This document shows, piece by piece, positions 10,025-18,098 of a stretch of DNA of 64,000 nucleotides (the stretch's first letter is position 1; each line of letters begins with the position of its first letter). Position numbers and translations under genes: made by a program. The DNA comes from Paenibacillus albidus (GTDB lineage Bacteria > Bacillota > Bacilli > Paenibacillales > Paenibacillaceae). The stretch covers positions 86,557 through 150,556 of the forward strand of contig NZ_BMKR01000016.1 in assembly GCF_014644435.1 (NCBI RefSeq), in the 5' to 3' direction. Under the pieces are notes generated by a model. It worked only from the letters and a program-made list of their open reading frames with translations. It ran no database searches and was not told the origin of the DNA.

Positions 10025-10190
10025 AAGCAGTGTGACAGTTCCGTGCCTGTTCGGCAACGGCCCCAACCCGCACCGCTGTGAGAGCGGCGGTGCGGGTTTC
10101 GGCGGATATCCCTTTCGGCAGCGATTCACAGACGGCTCTTGAACGTCTCCACGCGCTTACTCTTCATATCCGCGACCTCTACCTCACCGG
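10025..10190 (-). promoter_or_regulatory. Lysine riboswitch (L box) aptamer
   Basis: Read on the minus strand, this leader carries the conserved blocks of the lysine aptamer in order: GGTGAGGTAGAGGTCGCG, then ATGAAGAGTAAG, then GCCGAAAGGG with GCCGAAACCC, a long hairpin (ACCCGCACCGC pairing with GCGGTGCGGGT), then GGGGCCGTTGCCGAACAG, and CACGGAACTGTCAC. These match the layout I know from the Bacillus subtilis lysC leader (AGAGGTGCG, GAAGAGTA, GCCGAAG, GGCTGTC regions). It sits directly upstream of a terminator and of an amino-acid permease. The aptamer call is strong; the exact P1 ends are approximate. Confidence 0.88.
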
Positions 10191-10299
10191 ATGTGATGAG
10201 GCTATCTTTGAAACTTGCTTCATTCGTTTATAAACACAACAGAAATTAGTATAAAGCAACTTGTGTACCCAGGCAATGACAAATAACGGAAGGCTTATA

Positions 10300-11436
10300 T
10301 TAATTGCGGCGGCGTTCAGACATTTGCTGCCAGACGGTGCCCGCAGCCTCTTCACCGGAAGCAATCCGCTCCAAAGCCATTCTGGCCTGCAGGCCAACCT
10401 CGAATTCAGGATCATCTGCTGCCAGCGTCAGCGCATCCTGAGCTTCGGCTGTGCCGACCTCATACAGGAAGCGGGCTGCCCGCCAGCGGACCAGCTTGCT
10501 GCTGTCGCCGAGCGCCGCTGTCATCACCGGGGTGGCGGCAGGGTCGCCGATGTCGGAGAGAGTATCGCCCGCAGTCCGCCGCACGGCGGGGGCGCTGTCC
10601 GCCATCGCTTCGTAGAGCAGCTCCATCGCTTCAGGGGTGCGCAGATCGCCCAGGTAGACCACAGCCAGCCTGCGGATCTGCAGCTTGGCATCATGCAGCG
10701 CGGCAGCAAGCTCCGGCAGCAGCTCTGCCGTTGGTGCAAGATCCTCCAGCGCAGCGTAGCGCATGCGCCAGTCCGCGCTCTTCAGGTCTCGCAGCAGCTC
10801 TTCCTGGGACCGCTTGTGCCGCTGCTCGACGAACTCGCCGGCGGTTCCGTGCGCAATGGCTTGCTGCACGAGGGAGTCGAGGCGTTCCTGCGGATACGCC
10901 GCTTCCAGCTCCTGCTCCACCTCGCGGGCGATCTCCGCGGGCTCGCCGTAGCGCACGCCGTAGTCGGTGAGCTTGCGCTCCTTGATCATCACGGCGCTGG
11001 CCACATCGGTCACCGCTTTGGTGAAGCGGCTCGCAAGTGCAATACGCTCTTCCTTTGCGCCGGTCTTGACCCGGATCTGAATCGGAATGCCGCGGAACAT
11101 CTGCACGAACACCTGGGCTTCGCCGAAATGCGCTCCCGCATGCTCATCGGTCAGGTTGAGGTCGTCGGCCAGTCCTTCTCCGCTGCCGAAACGGCTTTGG
11201 ACCTCGCGCAGAATGGCCGCCCAGTCGGCGCTGCCCTTGCGTTCCAGCGCCGCGAAATCGGCGGCATGGTAGATGCTGGTGACGCCCGGAATGCTCAGCA
11301 TATCCCGCGCCCAGGCAGGGGCGGAACGCTGGCTCTCAGGCGTGTAGGTACGGCGGATGCCCGGCTCCAGACTTTCGTCTAGATGAAGCTTCATCGTATT
11401 TGGACTTGGCGTCGGTTCTATAAATGTAATCTTCAT
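10300..11436 (-). CDS. cvfC: Conserved virulence factor C-like protein (NifU-N-like plus HEAT repeats)
   Basis: Cytoplasmic protein of 378 residues. Residues 1-85 match the scaffold NfuN-like N-terminal domain of the CvfC family (MKITFIEPTPSPNTMKLHLD), and the rest is a ladder of HEAT-like helical repeats (for example WRMRYAALEDLAPTAELLPE and VRRTAGDTLSDIGDPAATPV). The family is known from a Staphylococcus aureus virulence screen; its molecular role is not settled, and binding to a partner protein through the HEAT array is only inferred. The start has a GGGGGAG site upstream on the minus strand (around 11444). It is divergent from the MBL-fold gene and not part of an obvious operon. Confidence 0.85.
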   Translation of the reverse strand: MKITFIEPTPSPNTMKLHLDESLEPGIRRTYTPESQRSAPAWARDMLSIPGVTSIYHAADFAALERKGSADWAAILREVQSRFGSGEGLADDLNLTDEHAGAHFGEAQVFVQMFRGIPIQIRVKTGAKEERIALASRFTKAVTDVASAVMIKERKLTDYGVRYGEPAEIAREVEQELEAAYPQERLDSLVQQAIAHGTAGEFVEQRHKRSQEELLRDLKSADWRMRYAALEDLAPTAELLPELAAALHDAKLQIRRLAVVYLGDLRTPEAMELLYEAMADSAPAVRRTAGDTLSDIGDPAATPVMTAALGDSSKLVRWRAARFLYEVGTAEAQDALTLAADDPEFEVGLQARMALERIASGEEAAGTVWQQMSERRRN

Positions 11437-11677
11437 ACGTGCTCCCCCTCATTTACGGCTGTGCACCGCTGTCTTTATCCGCATTTTACCTCATATCCTG
11501 TCCCGAACACAAAGCAGTGCGGGGGAATGCTGCGCTTAATTCGAATTTTAAACGGGTAAAAGTTGTATGATAAGGATGGCATCACTGACCACAGGTATCC
11601 GTTGCCGTGAATAAGACAAGGATAAGGAATAGCAGATGGATACCGGCCGGAAACCTTTTTAAAGGAGAGAGATTGTC

Positions 11678-12673
11678 ATGCCCAAGATCCGTTACAATAA
11701 TATAGATAATGTCAGTACCGATAAAACGTTAAAACAAATTCGTCAGTGGCGGGAGGAACGCCGCCGCAAGCGCAAGGATTATTCATATAGAGTACCCAAT
11801 GTTCCGCCCAGACTTTCCTATTTGGCCGATAACCGGCTGGAAACTACCATTACCTGGATTGGACACTCGACGTTTTTTCTCCAATATGAAGGGATGAATA
11901 TTATTACCGACCCGATCTGGGCCGGAAGGCTGGGGGTGGAGAAAAGAATCGGACCGCCGGGAATCCCGCTGGCAGAAATGCCGCCGATTGATCTGATCCT
12001 GATCTCGCATTCGCACTACGATCACCTGCACATCGCCTCCATCCGCAAATTGTACCGGGCGGAGACCCGAATTATTGTCCCGGTCGGGCTGAAGCGAAAA
12101 ATGCTCCGCAAAGGCTTCCGCAACTGCGAGGAAATGCAGTGGTGGGAGGAGCTGACGCTCTCGAACATCAAGCTGTCCTTTGTGCCGACCCAGCACTGGT
12201 CACGCCGCACGCCTTTCGATACTAACACTTCGCATTGGGGCGGGTATGTGCTGGAACCGGCGCTGCCGCAGAACCATCCGGCGGCTGACGGCGGCGGTGA
12301 GAAGCACAAGCTGCCGCCTAATCTGTATTTTGCCGGGGACAGCGGTTATTTTCCCGGCTTCAAAGAGATTGGAAGCCGCTTTAAGGTCCACGTTGCCCTG
12401 ATGCCGATTGGCGCTTACGAGCCGGAATGGTTCATGACCTCACAGCATGTGAACCCCGAGGAGGCGGTGCAGGCCTTCATCGATGTTGGCGCAGAGCTGA
12501 TGATCCCGATGCATTTCGGAACCTTCAGGCTGGCCGACGATACGGCGCGGGAAGCTTTGGACCGGATGGAGATCGCCCGGGCCGGGCACGGGCTGGCGCA
12601 AGAACAGATTCGTACGCTGGATTATGGCGAAACACTGATTGTCCATCCTGAGGCTAGATCGGAGGGGCAATGA
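11678..12673 (+). CDS. MBL-fold metallo-hydrolase (NAPE-PLD/UlaG-like)
   Basis: Cytoplasmic 331-residue metallo-beta-lactamase-fold hydrolase. The metal motif HxHxDH is present as HSHYDH (about residues 111-116). Further ligands are the H of PTQHWSRR, the D of YFAGDSGYF and the H of IPMHFGTF. The insert HWSRRTPFDTN and the late HFGTF match the family containing N-acyl-phosphatidylethanolamine phospholipase D and UlaG-like lactonases. The natural substrate cannot be deduced. The start is supported by AAAGGAGAGAG about 8 bases upstream. The 5' region is shared divergently with the CvfC-like gene. Confidence 0.88.
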   Translation: MPKIRYNNIDNVSTDKTLKQIRQWREERRRKRKDYSYRVPNVPPRLSYLADNRLETTITWIGHSTFFLQYEGMNIITDPIWAGRLGVEKRIGPPGIPLAEMPPIDLILISHSHYDHLHIASIRKLYRAETRIIVPVGLKRKMLRKGFRNCEEMQWWEELTLSNIKLSFVPTQHWSRRTPFDTNTSHWGGYVLEPALPQNHPAADGGGEKHKLPPNLYFAGDSGYFPGFKEIGSRFKVHVALMPIGAYEPEWFMTSQHVNPEEAVQAFIDVGAELMIPMHFGTFRLADDTAREALDRMEIARAGHGLAQEQIRTLDYGETLIVHPEARSEGQ

Positions 12674-12734
12674 GGAAGAAACTGCGCATACCTGTTGGAA
12701 TAGGCTATTTTACGGGCTATTGGCCGTGATTTTA

Positions 12735-12743
12735 TGCTATAAT
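12735..12743 (+). promoter_or_regulatory. Extended -10 promoter for the ABC-F gene
   Basis: TGCTATAAT is a perfect extended -10 element 37 bases before the ABC-F start. No good -35 hexamer is visible, as is usual for extended -10 promoters. Confidence 0.6.
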
Positions 12744-12780
12744 GAGCCGGAACCCTAAGTGAAAAGGATGGTAATGCTTA

Positions 12781-14406
12781 ATGATTAGTACAAGCGGCGT
12801 AACACTCCGCTACGGAAAACGCGCACTTTTTGAGGACGTAAACATAAAATTCACACCAGGTAACTGTTACGGTCTGATTGGTGCCAATGGTGCCGGCAAA
12901 TCAACCTTTCTAAAAATTCTGTCGGGAGAGATTGAATCGAACTCCGGTGATGTTCATATCACACCGGGAGAACGGCTCGCTGTCCTTAAGCAGAATCACT
13001 TTGAATACGACGAGTTCCCGGTGCTGGAGACAGTGATTATGGGGCATACCCGCCTCTATGAAATCATGAAAGAAAAAGATGCCTTGTATGCCAAAAGCGA
13101 CTTCTCCGAAGCCGACGGCCTGCGTGCCGGTGAGCTGGAGGGCGAATTCGCCGAGCTGAACGGCTGGGATGCCGAGCCGGATGCTGCGGCGATGCTGATT
13201 GGCCTCGGGATTATGCGCGAGCTGCATGACAAGACCATGTCTGAACTCAGCGGCAATGAAAAGGTGAGGGTGCTCCTGGCCCAAGCCCTGTTCGGGCGTC
13301 CAAACAACCTGCTGCTCGATGAGCCTACCAACCACTTGGATCTTGAATCCATTGGCTGGCTGGAGAACTTCCTTATGGACTATGAAGGCACTGTTATTGT
13401 CGTATCCCATGACCGTCACTTCCTGAACAAAGTATGTACGCATATCGCAGACATTGATTTTGGCAAAATTCAGATGTATGTCGGCAACTACGATTTCTGG
13501 TACGAGTCCAGTCAGCTGGCCCAAGCCCTGCAGCGGGATTCGAATAAGAAAAAGGAAGACAAGATCAAGGAATTGCAGGCCTTTATCCAGCGTTTCTCGG
13601 CCAATGCGTCCAAATCCAAACAGGCGACTTCACGTAAGAAGCAGCTGGAGAAAATTACACTGGAGGACATCCGTCCGTCCAACCGGAAATATCCGTTCCT
13701 CAACTTTAAGCCTGAGCGCGAAGCCGGTAAGCAATTGCTGACCATTAGCGGCCTCAGCAAAGCGGTTGACGGCGAGAAGATGCTGGATGAAATCAGCTTT
13801 GTGGTGAACAAAGGCGACAAGATTGCTTTTGTGGGACCATACTCCCAGCCGAAATCTCTGTTGTTTGACGTGATTATGGGGGAGAAGGAAGCGGATGCCG
13901 GAGAATATGCATGGGGGGTAACCACTACCCAGGCGTATTTCCCGAAAGACAACTCCAAATATTTTGACGGTGTGGAAATGAATCTGGTGGAATGGCTGCG
14001 CCAGTATTCCAAGGACCAGGATGAGACCTTCCTGCGCGGATTCCTGGGCCGGATGCTGTTTGCCGGGGAGGAAGCCTTGAAGAAGGCTAGTGTTTTGTCA
14101 GGGGGCGAGAAAGTTCGCTGCATGCTGGCCAAAATGATGCTGAACGGCGCAAACGTGCTTGTGTTCGATGAACCGACCAATCACTTGGATCTGGAATCCA
14201 TCACGGCGCTGAACAACGGGCTGATCGATTTCGACGGCACCATTTTGTTCACTTCGCATGACCATCAGTTCATTCAGACGATTGCCAACCGGATTATCGA
14301 GATTACTCCAAACGGCTTGATCGACCGTTCGATGAGCTATGATGAATACCTGGAGAATCCCGAAATCAAGGAATTGCGCCAGCGTATGTATCCTGTAGAA
14401 GTATAA
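12781..14406 (+). CDS. ykpA: ABC-F family ATPase (YkpA/YbiT-like)
   Basis: Soluble 541-residue ABC-F protein with two nucleotide-binding domains and no membrane segment. NBD1 has an intact Walker A (GANGAGKST, about residue 37), signature LSGNEKVR and Walker B LLLDEPTNHLDLES. A charged linker with a KQATSRKKQLEK stretch (about 270-300) follows. NBD2 has LSGGEKVRC and VLVFDEPTNHLD, but its P-loop reads GPYSQPKS instead of GxxxxGKS. Length and the conserved AYFPKDNS segment fit YkpA of Bacillus subtilis. ABC-F proteins act on the ribosome in translation or antibiotic protection; which applies here is unknown. The RBS AAAAGGATGG lies just upstream. Confidence 0.9.
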   Translation: MISTSGVTLRYGKRALFEDVNIKFTPGNCYGLIGANGAGKSTFLKILSGEIESNSGDVHITPGERLAVLKQNHFEYDEFPVLETVIMGHTRLYEIMKEKDALYAKSDFSEADGLRAGELEGEFAELNGWDAEPDAAAMLIGLGIMRELHDKTMSELSGNEKVRVLLAQALFGRPNNLLLDEPTNHLDLESIGWLENFLMDYEGTVIVVSHDRHFLNKVCTHIADIDFGKIQMYVGNYDFWYESSQLAQALQRDSNKKKEDKIKELQAFIQRFSANASKSKQATSRKKQLEKITLEDIRPSNRKYPFLNFKPEREAGKQLLTISGLSKAVDGEKMLDEISFVVNKGDKIAFVGPYSQPKSLLFDVIMGEKEADAGEYAWGVTTTQAYFPKDNSKYFDGVEMNLVEWLRQYSKDQDETFLRGFLGRMLFAGEEALKKASVLSGGEKVRCMLAKMMLNGANVLVFDEPTNHLDLESITALNNGLIDFDGTILFTSHDHQFIQTIANRIIEITPNGLIDRSMSYDEYLENPEIKELRQRMYPVEV

Positions 14407-14429
14407 CCGACATCTGAATATAAATAAGA

Positions 14430-14470
14430 AACGGCTGCGTCTTCCCTAAGGAATAACGCAGCCGTTCTTT
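14430..14470 (+). terminator. Terminator after the ABC-F gene
   Basis: An 11-bp perfect stem AACGGCTGCGT/ACGCAGCCGTT is followed by CTTT. It lies between the ABC-F gene and the convergent small minus-strand gene and may serve both. Confidence 0.8.
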
Positions 14471-14496
14471 GGTGTGGGGCTTCAAAATTAGCTGAT

Positions 14497-14682
14497 TTAG
14501 GACCCGCCGGTACGGCGGCGCTGATTATTGGGCTTTTTGTTGTTTTGGCTTTTTAACGGTTTGGCGGAACCGGCCTGAAATGTAGAGCCGGGTTTGGCTG
14601 AAGACTGCTGTTTCTTCTGCTCCAGCTTTTTGCGGATGGCATCGGCCAAATTAACTTTTGGTTTTTCGTTGTTCTCGGTCAT
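14497..14682 (-). CDS. Small basic hypothetical protein
   Basis: A 61-residue, highly charged and Gln/Asn/Ser-rich protein without membrane segment: an acidic start (MTENNEKPKVNLADAIRKKL) and a very basic end (NNQRRRTGGS). Two adjacent ATGs exist; the second (14682) is chosen because AAAGGAGGT then sits about 7 bases upstream, against 4 bases for the first. The strong ribosome site makes a real gene likely. I do not recognise a family. The low complexity suggests a disordered nucleic-acid- or ribosome-associated protein, which is a guess from composition. Confidence 0.7.
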   Translation of the reverse strand: MTENNEKPKVNLADAIRKKLEQKKQQSSAKPGSTFQAGSAKPLKSQNNKKPNNQRRRTGGS

Positions 14683-14832
14683 CATGTTACCTCCTTTGAA
14701 GCAAGTCCTTGGCTTTATTCTAAAGGTTTTTAAATGCGGCTACAAGGGCAAGAATAAATGAAAGCAATGTTTGCCGGACTGTGCGGGGGTGGTAATCATA
14801 AGTAATGGCAACAACAGGGGGAGTGGCTGGTT

Positions 14833-15702
14833 ATGGCGGATATTTACGAAGATATACGAAAAGGCGAAAGAGGGGCCTGGATCAGCATTGGAGCTTATCT
14901 GATCCTGTCTTCTTTTAAGCTGGTGTGCGGCTATTGGTTTGCTTCGAGTGCGCTGCTGGCCGATGGCTTCAACAATCTGACAGATATTGTGGCTTCGGTG
15001 GCTGTATTGATCGGCCTGCGCATTTCGCGGAAACCGCCTGACGCCGATCATGCTTACGGGCATTTTCGTGCCGAGACGGTGGCGGCGCTGCTCGCATCTT
15101 TTATTATGGCCATGGTGGGAATTCAGGTAATTATTGAGGCCGTCCGTTCCATGTTCGAGGAGAGCAAGGGAATTCCGCAGATCTGGTCCGCCGGCGTAGC
15201 CTTGATCTGTGCCGTAGCTATGCTGGGTGTCTATGGGTATAACAAAAGACTGGCCCGGCAGATTAACAACAGTGCGCTGATGGCTGCGGCCAAGGATAAC
15301 TTCTCCGATGCCATGGTGAGCATAGGGGCTGCCATCGGGATTATAGGGGCCCAGTTTGGTCTGCCGTGGGTCGACTCTGCGGCTGCGGTGCTGGTGGGTT
15401 TGCTGATTCTCAAAACGGCCTGGGATATTTTCCGGGATTCCACCTACCGGCTGACCGACGGGTTTGATGAGGACCGGCTGCTGGATTTGCGCAGTACCAT
15501 CGCCCGTACACCCGGTGTGGAGAATATTAAAGATATGAAGGCACGTGTACATGGTAATCATGTTCTGGTGGATGTCATTGTGGAGGTGGATGCCGATCTT
15601 ACTGTAATGGAAGGACATGACATCAGCGAGTCGATTGAAGAACGGATGCGCACCCTGCATAATACGATGAATGTACAGGTTCATATCGAACCTAAGTCGT
15701 AA
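14833..15702 (+). CDS. Cation diffusion facilitator transporter
   Basis: Membrane exporter of divalent metal ions, 289 residues. Membrane segments occupy about residues 16-200 and a cytoplasmic ferredoxin-like domain follows (about 205-289). The metal-site signatures are visible: TM2 ALLADGFNNLTDIVAS (DxxxD with N variants) and TM5 ALMAAAKDNFSDAMVS. The cytoplasmic loop after TM2 holds DADHAYGHFRAETV, typical for CDF proteins. The metal (Zn, Mn, Fe or Co) cannot be told from this. The start is preceded by CAGGGGGAG. It appears monocistronic. Confidence 0.92.
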   Translation: MADIYEDIRKGERGAWISIGAYLILSSFKLVCGYWFASSALLADGFNNLTDIVASVAVLIGLRISRKPPDADHAYGHFRAETVAALLASFIMAMVGIQVIIEAVRSMFEESKGIPQIWSAGVALICAVAMLGVYGYNKRLARQINNSALMAAAKDNFSDAMVSIGAAIGIIGAQFGLPWVDSAAAVLVGLLILKTAWDIFRDSTYRLTDGFDEDRLLDLRSTIARTPGVENIKDMKARVHGNHVLVDVIVEVDADLTVMEGHDISESIEERMRTLHNTMNVQVHIEPKS

Positions 15703-15839
15703 GACACCGGACTGTATTTCCAATTTATTGAATTTAAAACCAAATGCAAGGAGAAATCAAGACTATAGACCTGTATTTTCCCATAAGTTGGCAAGCTTTT
15801 TTATGAAATTTGGGGCATGTTCCATATCCCGGGCAGGCC

Positions 15840-15845
15840 TATAAT
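15840..15845 (+). promoter_or_regulatory. Candidate -10 box for the NlpC/P60 gene
   Basis: A perfect TATAAT lies 72 bases before the start codon of the cell-wall hydrolase. The -35 position (ATGTTC at 17-base spacing) is poor, so this is only a candidate. Confidence 0.35.
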
Positions 15846-15916
15846 GAGGGCAGAAAGCAACAAGCGTTGCGCGCACCTTTGTTGGATTTCTCAATAAGCT
15901 TGTTCGGGGGAACGGA

Positions 15917-16747
15917 ATGATCAACTCACATAAGCAACTTACCAGAGCACTATTGGTCTCAGCCGCAATTGCCGTTAACTTTGGAATGTTCAATCAGCCG
16001 TCGGCCTTTGCCGATTCGGCCCCTTCCAATACAGCAGCGACATCTGCACAAACAGCCATCATTGAGTCATCAGTGCGGCTTCGCGGGGCACCGTCCACCA
16101 GCGGAGAATTCATGAAGTACTTGAAAAAAGGCGAGATAGTGACTATTCTTGAGAAGACGAATAGTTATTGGTATAAAGTAAAAACTTCGAATGGGGATAT
16201 CGGATTTACAAGCTCCGGAGACCGGTATATTTCGCTTCAAACCGGCAGTGGAAGTCCGGCACCGGCGCCATCGGTCCCGGCACCAGCGCCTTCGGCACCT
16301 TCCCAATCCGCAGTTATTGAACGTGTCATTACCGCTGGCATGGGGTATCTTGGCACACCGTATGAATTCGGTTCAAGCCGCAGCAGCACAAGCACCTTTG
16401 ACTGCTCGGATTTTATCAGGCAAATTTTTCTTGATGCAGCGAATCTGAAGCTGCCTGCCGATTCACGGCAGCAAGGAGATTGGGTGAAGCAGAACAGTGC
16501 AGCGATTCAGGATATTTCCGGTCTGAAACGCGGAGATCTGATGTTCTTCATGAGCTACAGAGGCAGCTCGGCATCCGCTTATGCGGGCGTGAACAAGTCT
16601 ACGGCCAGAATCACGCATGTAGCGATGTATCTGGGAGATGGACAGATTCTGCATACTTATTCCGCGTCTTCCGGTGGGGTAAGGGTAGATAAACTAAGCG
16701 CTTCTTGGATGAATCGATTCCTTTACGGGGGTTCGGTCATCCGCTAA
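15917..16747 (+). CDS. Secreted SH3b-NlpC/P60 peptidoglycan endopeptidase
   Basis: A 276-residue secreted cell-wall hydrolase. A signal peptide covers about residues 1-36 (ends PSAFADSA). A bacterial SH3 domain follows at about 50-105 (SVRLRGAPSTSGEFMKYLKK, IGFTSSGDRYISL), then a Pro/Ala/Ser linker (about 112-130), then a NlpC/P60 cysteine peptidase (about 134-276). Catalytic Cys is in STFDCSDFIRQ and the His is in ITHVAMYLGDG. NlpC/P60 enzymes cut gamma-D-Glu-diamino-acid links in the stem peptide; the SH3 domain is a wall-binding module. GTTCGGGGGA serves as ribosome site. A 17-bp hairpin at 16825 terminates the transcript. Confidence 0.92.
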   Translation: MINSHKQLTRALLVSAAIAVNFGMFNQPSAFADSAPSNTAATSAQTAIIESSVRLRGAPSTSGEFMKYLKKGEIVTILEKTNSYWYKVKTSNGDIGFTSSGDRYISLQTGSGSPAPAPSVPAPAPSAPSQSAVIERVITAGMGYLGTPYEFGSSRSSTSTFDCSDFIRQIFLDAANLKLPADSRQQGDWVKQNSAAIQDISGLKRGDLMFFMSYRGSSASAYAGVNKSTARITHVAMYLGDGQILHTYSASSGGVRVDKLSASWMNRFLYGGSVIR

Positions 16748-16824
16748 CATATACAAAATTTTGTTTTAAGAAGCGACAGCAGCACAAGTTTGTGACGGGT
16801 GAATAGGGCGGGCTTTATCGTGGG

Positions 16825-16868
16825 GCTATCCCTTCAGTAGAAATGTCTACTGAAGGGATAGCCTTTCC
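16825..16868 (+). terminator. Terminator of the NlpC/P60 gene
   Basis: Perfect 17-bp stem (GCTATCCCTTCAGTAGA and its complement) with a 4-base loop, followed by CTTTCC. The T-run is weak but the stem is very stable. Confidence 0.7.
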
Positions 16869-16884
16869 TGCGTTAGGGAATCTG

Positions 16885-16929
16885 AAAAAAGGCTGAACCT
16901 GACGAAATGAATCGTCGGGTCCAGCCTTT
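16885..16929 (-). terminator. Terminator of the small secreted protein gene
   Basis: On the minus strand AAAGGCTGGACC and its partner, extended by GACGA/TCGTC, form a long stem with two mismatches, and six T residues follow (plus-strand A-run 16885-16890). It ends the transcript of the gene at 16988-17401. Confidence 0.8.
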
Positions 16930-16987
16930 GGATTATGTACGCCTCACTGGAGGACGTAGCTTTGCTTAGAACGAGGTATAAGAAATC

Positions 16988-17401
16988 TTATGGGTTGATT
17001 ACATAAGCAGAGGCTGGAACCTTGATCCATGCTTTTCCAAGCCAGGTGTAGATTTCTCTCCATTCGTTGCCCCATGTGTCAGTCATTACTACACCTGTAG
17101 TATCGATAGTTTGCGCACTAAGCCAGCCGGCTGGAGCAGCAGTGCTGTTCATGGAGAAGTGGAACGCTGCCAATTTGGTAATAATGATTTGCGGTGTAGC
17201 CGGTTTGAGGTCTTCAGGTGTGATCACAGTTTCGAACTCAGCATAAGTGGTTTTTGTTACAGTTGCCGGTGCTTCTGTAGCAGTAGTTCCTGGTGCAGGA
17301 GTGGGTGTAGCAGTTCCTGTTGTTACCTCTGCTGCGGATGCGGATGCTGCGATGGAAGCCATAAGGCCAACTGCTACTGTAAAACTTGCTATTTTTTTCA
17401 T
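16988..17401 (-). CDS. Small secreted hypothetical protein
   Basis: A 137-residue exported protein of unknown function. A Sec signal peptide covers residues 1-23 (MKKIASFTVAVGLMASIAAS, cut after ASA). A Thr/Pro/Ala-rich low-complexity segment follows (about 25-50), then a compact domain of about 85 residues ending in DTWGNEWREIYTWLGKAWIK, which is rich in Trp and looks like a small beta domain of SH3-like kind. That resemblance is by eye only. AGGAGGAAC lies 7 bases before the ATG. It converges on the neighbouring NlpC/P60 gene, with a terminator for each. Confidence 0.82.
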   Translation of the reverse strand: MKKIASFTVAVGLMASIAASASAAEVTTGTATPTPAPGTTATEAPATVTKTTYAEFETVITPEDLKPATPQIIITKLAAFHFSMNSTAAPAGWLSAQTIDTTGVVMTDTWGNEWREIYTWLGKAWIKVPASAYVINP

Positions 17402-17526
17402 TTGTGTTCCTCCTAATAGTGGTTTGCGGCTTAGCGAATATTACCAAGCTCATTGATTGCTAATATCCTAGTAAACATAAAATGGGCACTATGAACCAAT
17501 CCCTTTAAAATTTTTTATTTTCGAAA

Positions 17527-17555
17527 GTGACAACCTTATGGGAAAGGCCTATACT
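17527..17555 (+). promoter_or_regulatory. SigA-type promoter for a short transcript
   Basis: GTGACA and TATACT are separated by exactly 17 bases. No annotated gene of normal length follows within 500 bases on this strand, but a strong Shine-Dalgarno sequence, a 14-codon frame and a hairpin do. Confidence 0.5.
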
Positions 17556-17609
17556 TTCAGCATAATGCATAGGATACTGCATAGAGAGGAGGTTCAGGAG
17601 GAGGGGGAT

Positions 17610-17654
17610 TTGGAGCTGCTGCACGCGTTGTTTGGGATGTTCTTTTTTATCTAA
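17610..17654 (+). CDS. Possible 14-residue hydrophobic leader or micro-peptide
   Basis: A TTG-started frame of 14 codons (LELLHALFGMFFFI, then TAA) lies 5-10 bases after AGGAGGAGGGGG and about 50 bases after the promoter at 17527. A hairpin follows at 17667-17705. The peptide is almost wholly hydrophobic. It could be a real micro-peptide, or the transcript could be a small RNA with chance coding capacity. No family is recognised. Confidence 0.3.
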   Translation: MELLHALFGMFFFI

Positions 17655-17666
17655 TTACATATTAAT

Positions 17667-17705
17667 AGCCCGCTTATCCAGGAATATGGAAAACGGGCTG
17701 TCTTT
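17667..17705 (+). terminator. Hairpin ending the short transcript
   Basis: AGCCCG/CGGGCT forms the outer stem and TCCA/TGGA the inner stem, followed by GTCTTTA. It is a moderate terminator. The convergent DUF1328 gene ends 35 bases further on. Confidence 0.45.
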
Positions 17706-17740
17706 AGCAAGCGAATGTGCTGCTTAATTGTACTTGAAAG

Positions 17741-17908
17741 TTACATAGACCTGCCTTTGCGCCCCATGAAGAGCGAAACCACAAAAAGCACCAGAAAGAT
17801 AAAAAAGAGTACTTTGGCAATGCCTGCAGCGGCAGCCACCAAATTAAAGAACCCGAAGATACCGGCGATTAGAGCAATAACAAGCAGGATTACAGACCAA
17901 CGTAACAT
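17741..17908 (-). CDS. DUF1328 small membrane protein
   Basis: A 55-residue protein: MLRWSVILLVIALIAGIFGF opens a first membrane segment, then FNLVAAAAGIAKVLFFIF leads into a second, and it ends GRKGRSM. The pattern (MLRWSVxFLVIALIAAxFGF, then a GIAKxLFFIF core) is that of the DUF1328 family, two-helix membrane proteins of about 55 residues with no settled function. AGGAAAGGAT precedes the ATG. It sits among YflT and DUF948 genes, so a stress or envelope role is a reasonable inference. Confidence 0.85.
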   Translation of the reverse strand: MLRWSVILLVIALIAGIFGFFNLVAAAAGIAKVLFFIFLVLFVVSLFMGRKGRSM

Positions 17909-18098
17909 GTGGGATCATCCTTTCCTCGTGCTGTTGTAGTCTTAGTTTAAACGGTCATCCAGGATTTGAAACACAGTTGCAAACGGCGGTTTGCGGGCAT
18001 ACAGCAAGTTGTTTCGGCGCCATTGGAGGGGGGTAACTATGCAGTAATCCGGCAGACACAGCCGCCGCTCAATTTAAGATTTGGAAGGGGATTCGGAT

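Noticed and set aside
10261..11382. 373-codon plus-strand frame
   Set aside because: Antisense shadow of the CvfC-like gene; the minus-strand product has clear family motifs.
15703..15916. Cyclic di-AMP riboswitch upstream of the NlpC/P60 gene
   Set aside because: Such leaders often precede cell-wall hydrolases, but the transcript leader after the likely -10 box is under 75 bases and lacks the conserved blocks.
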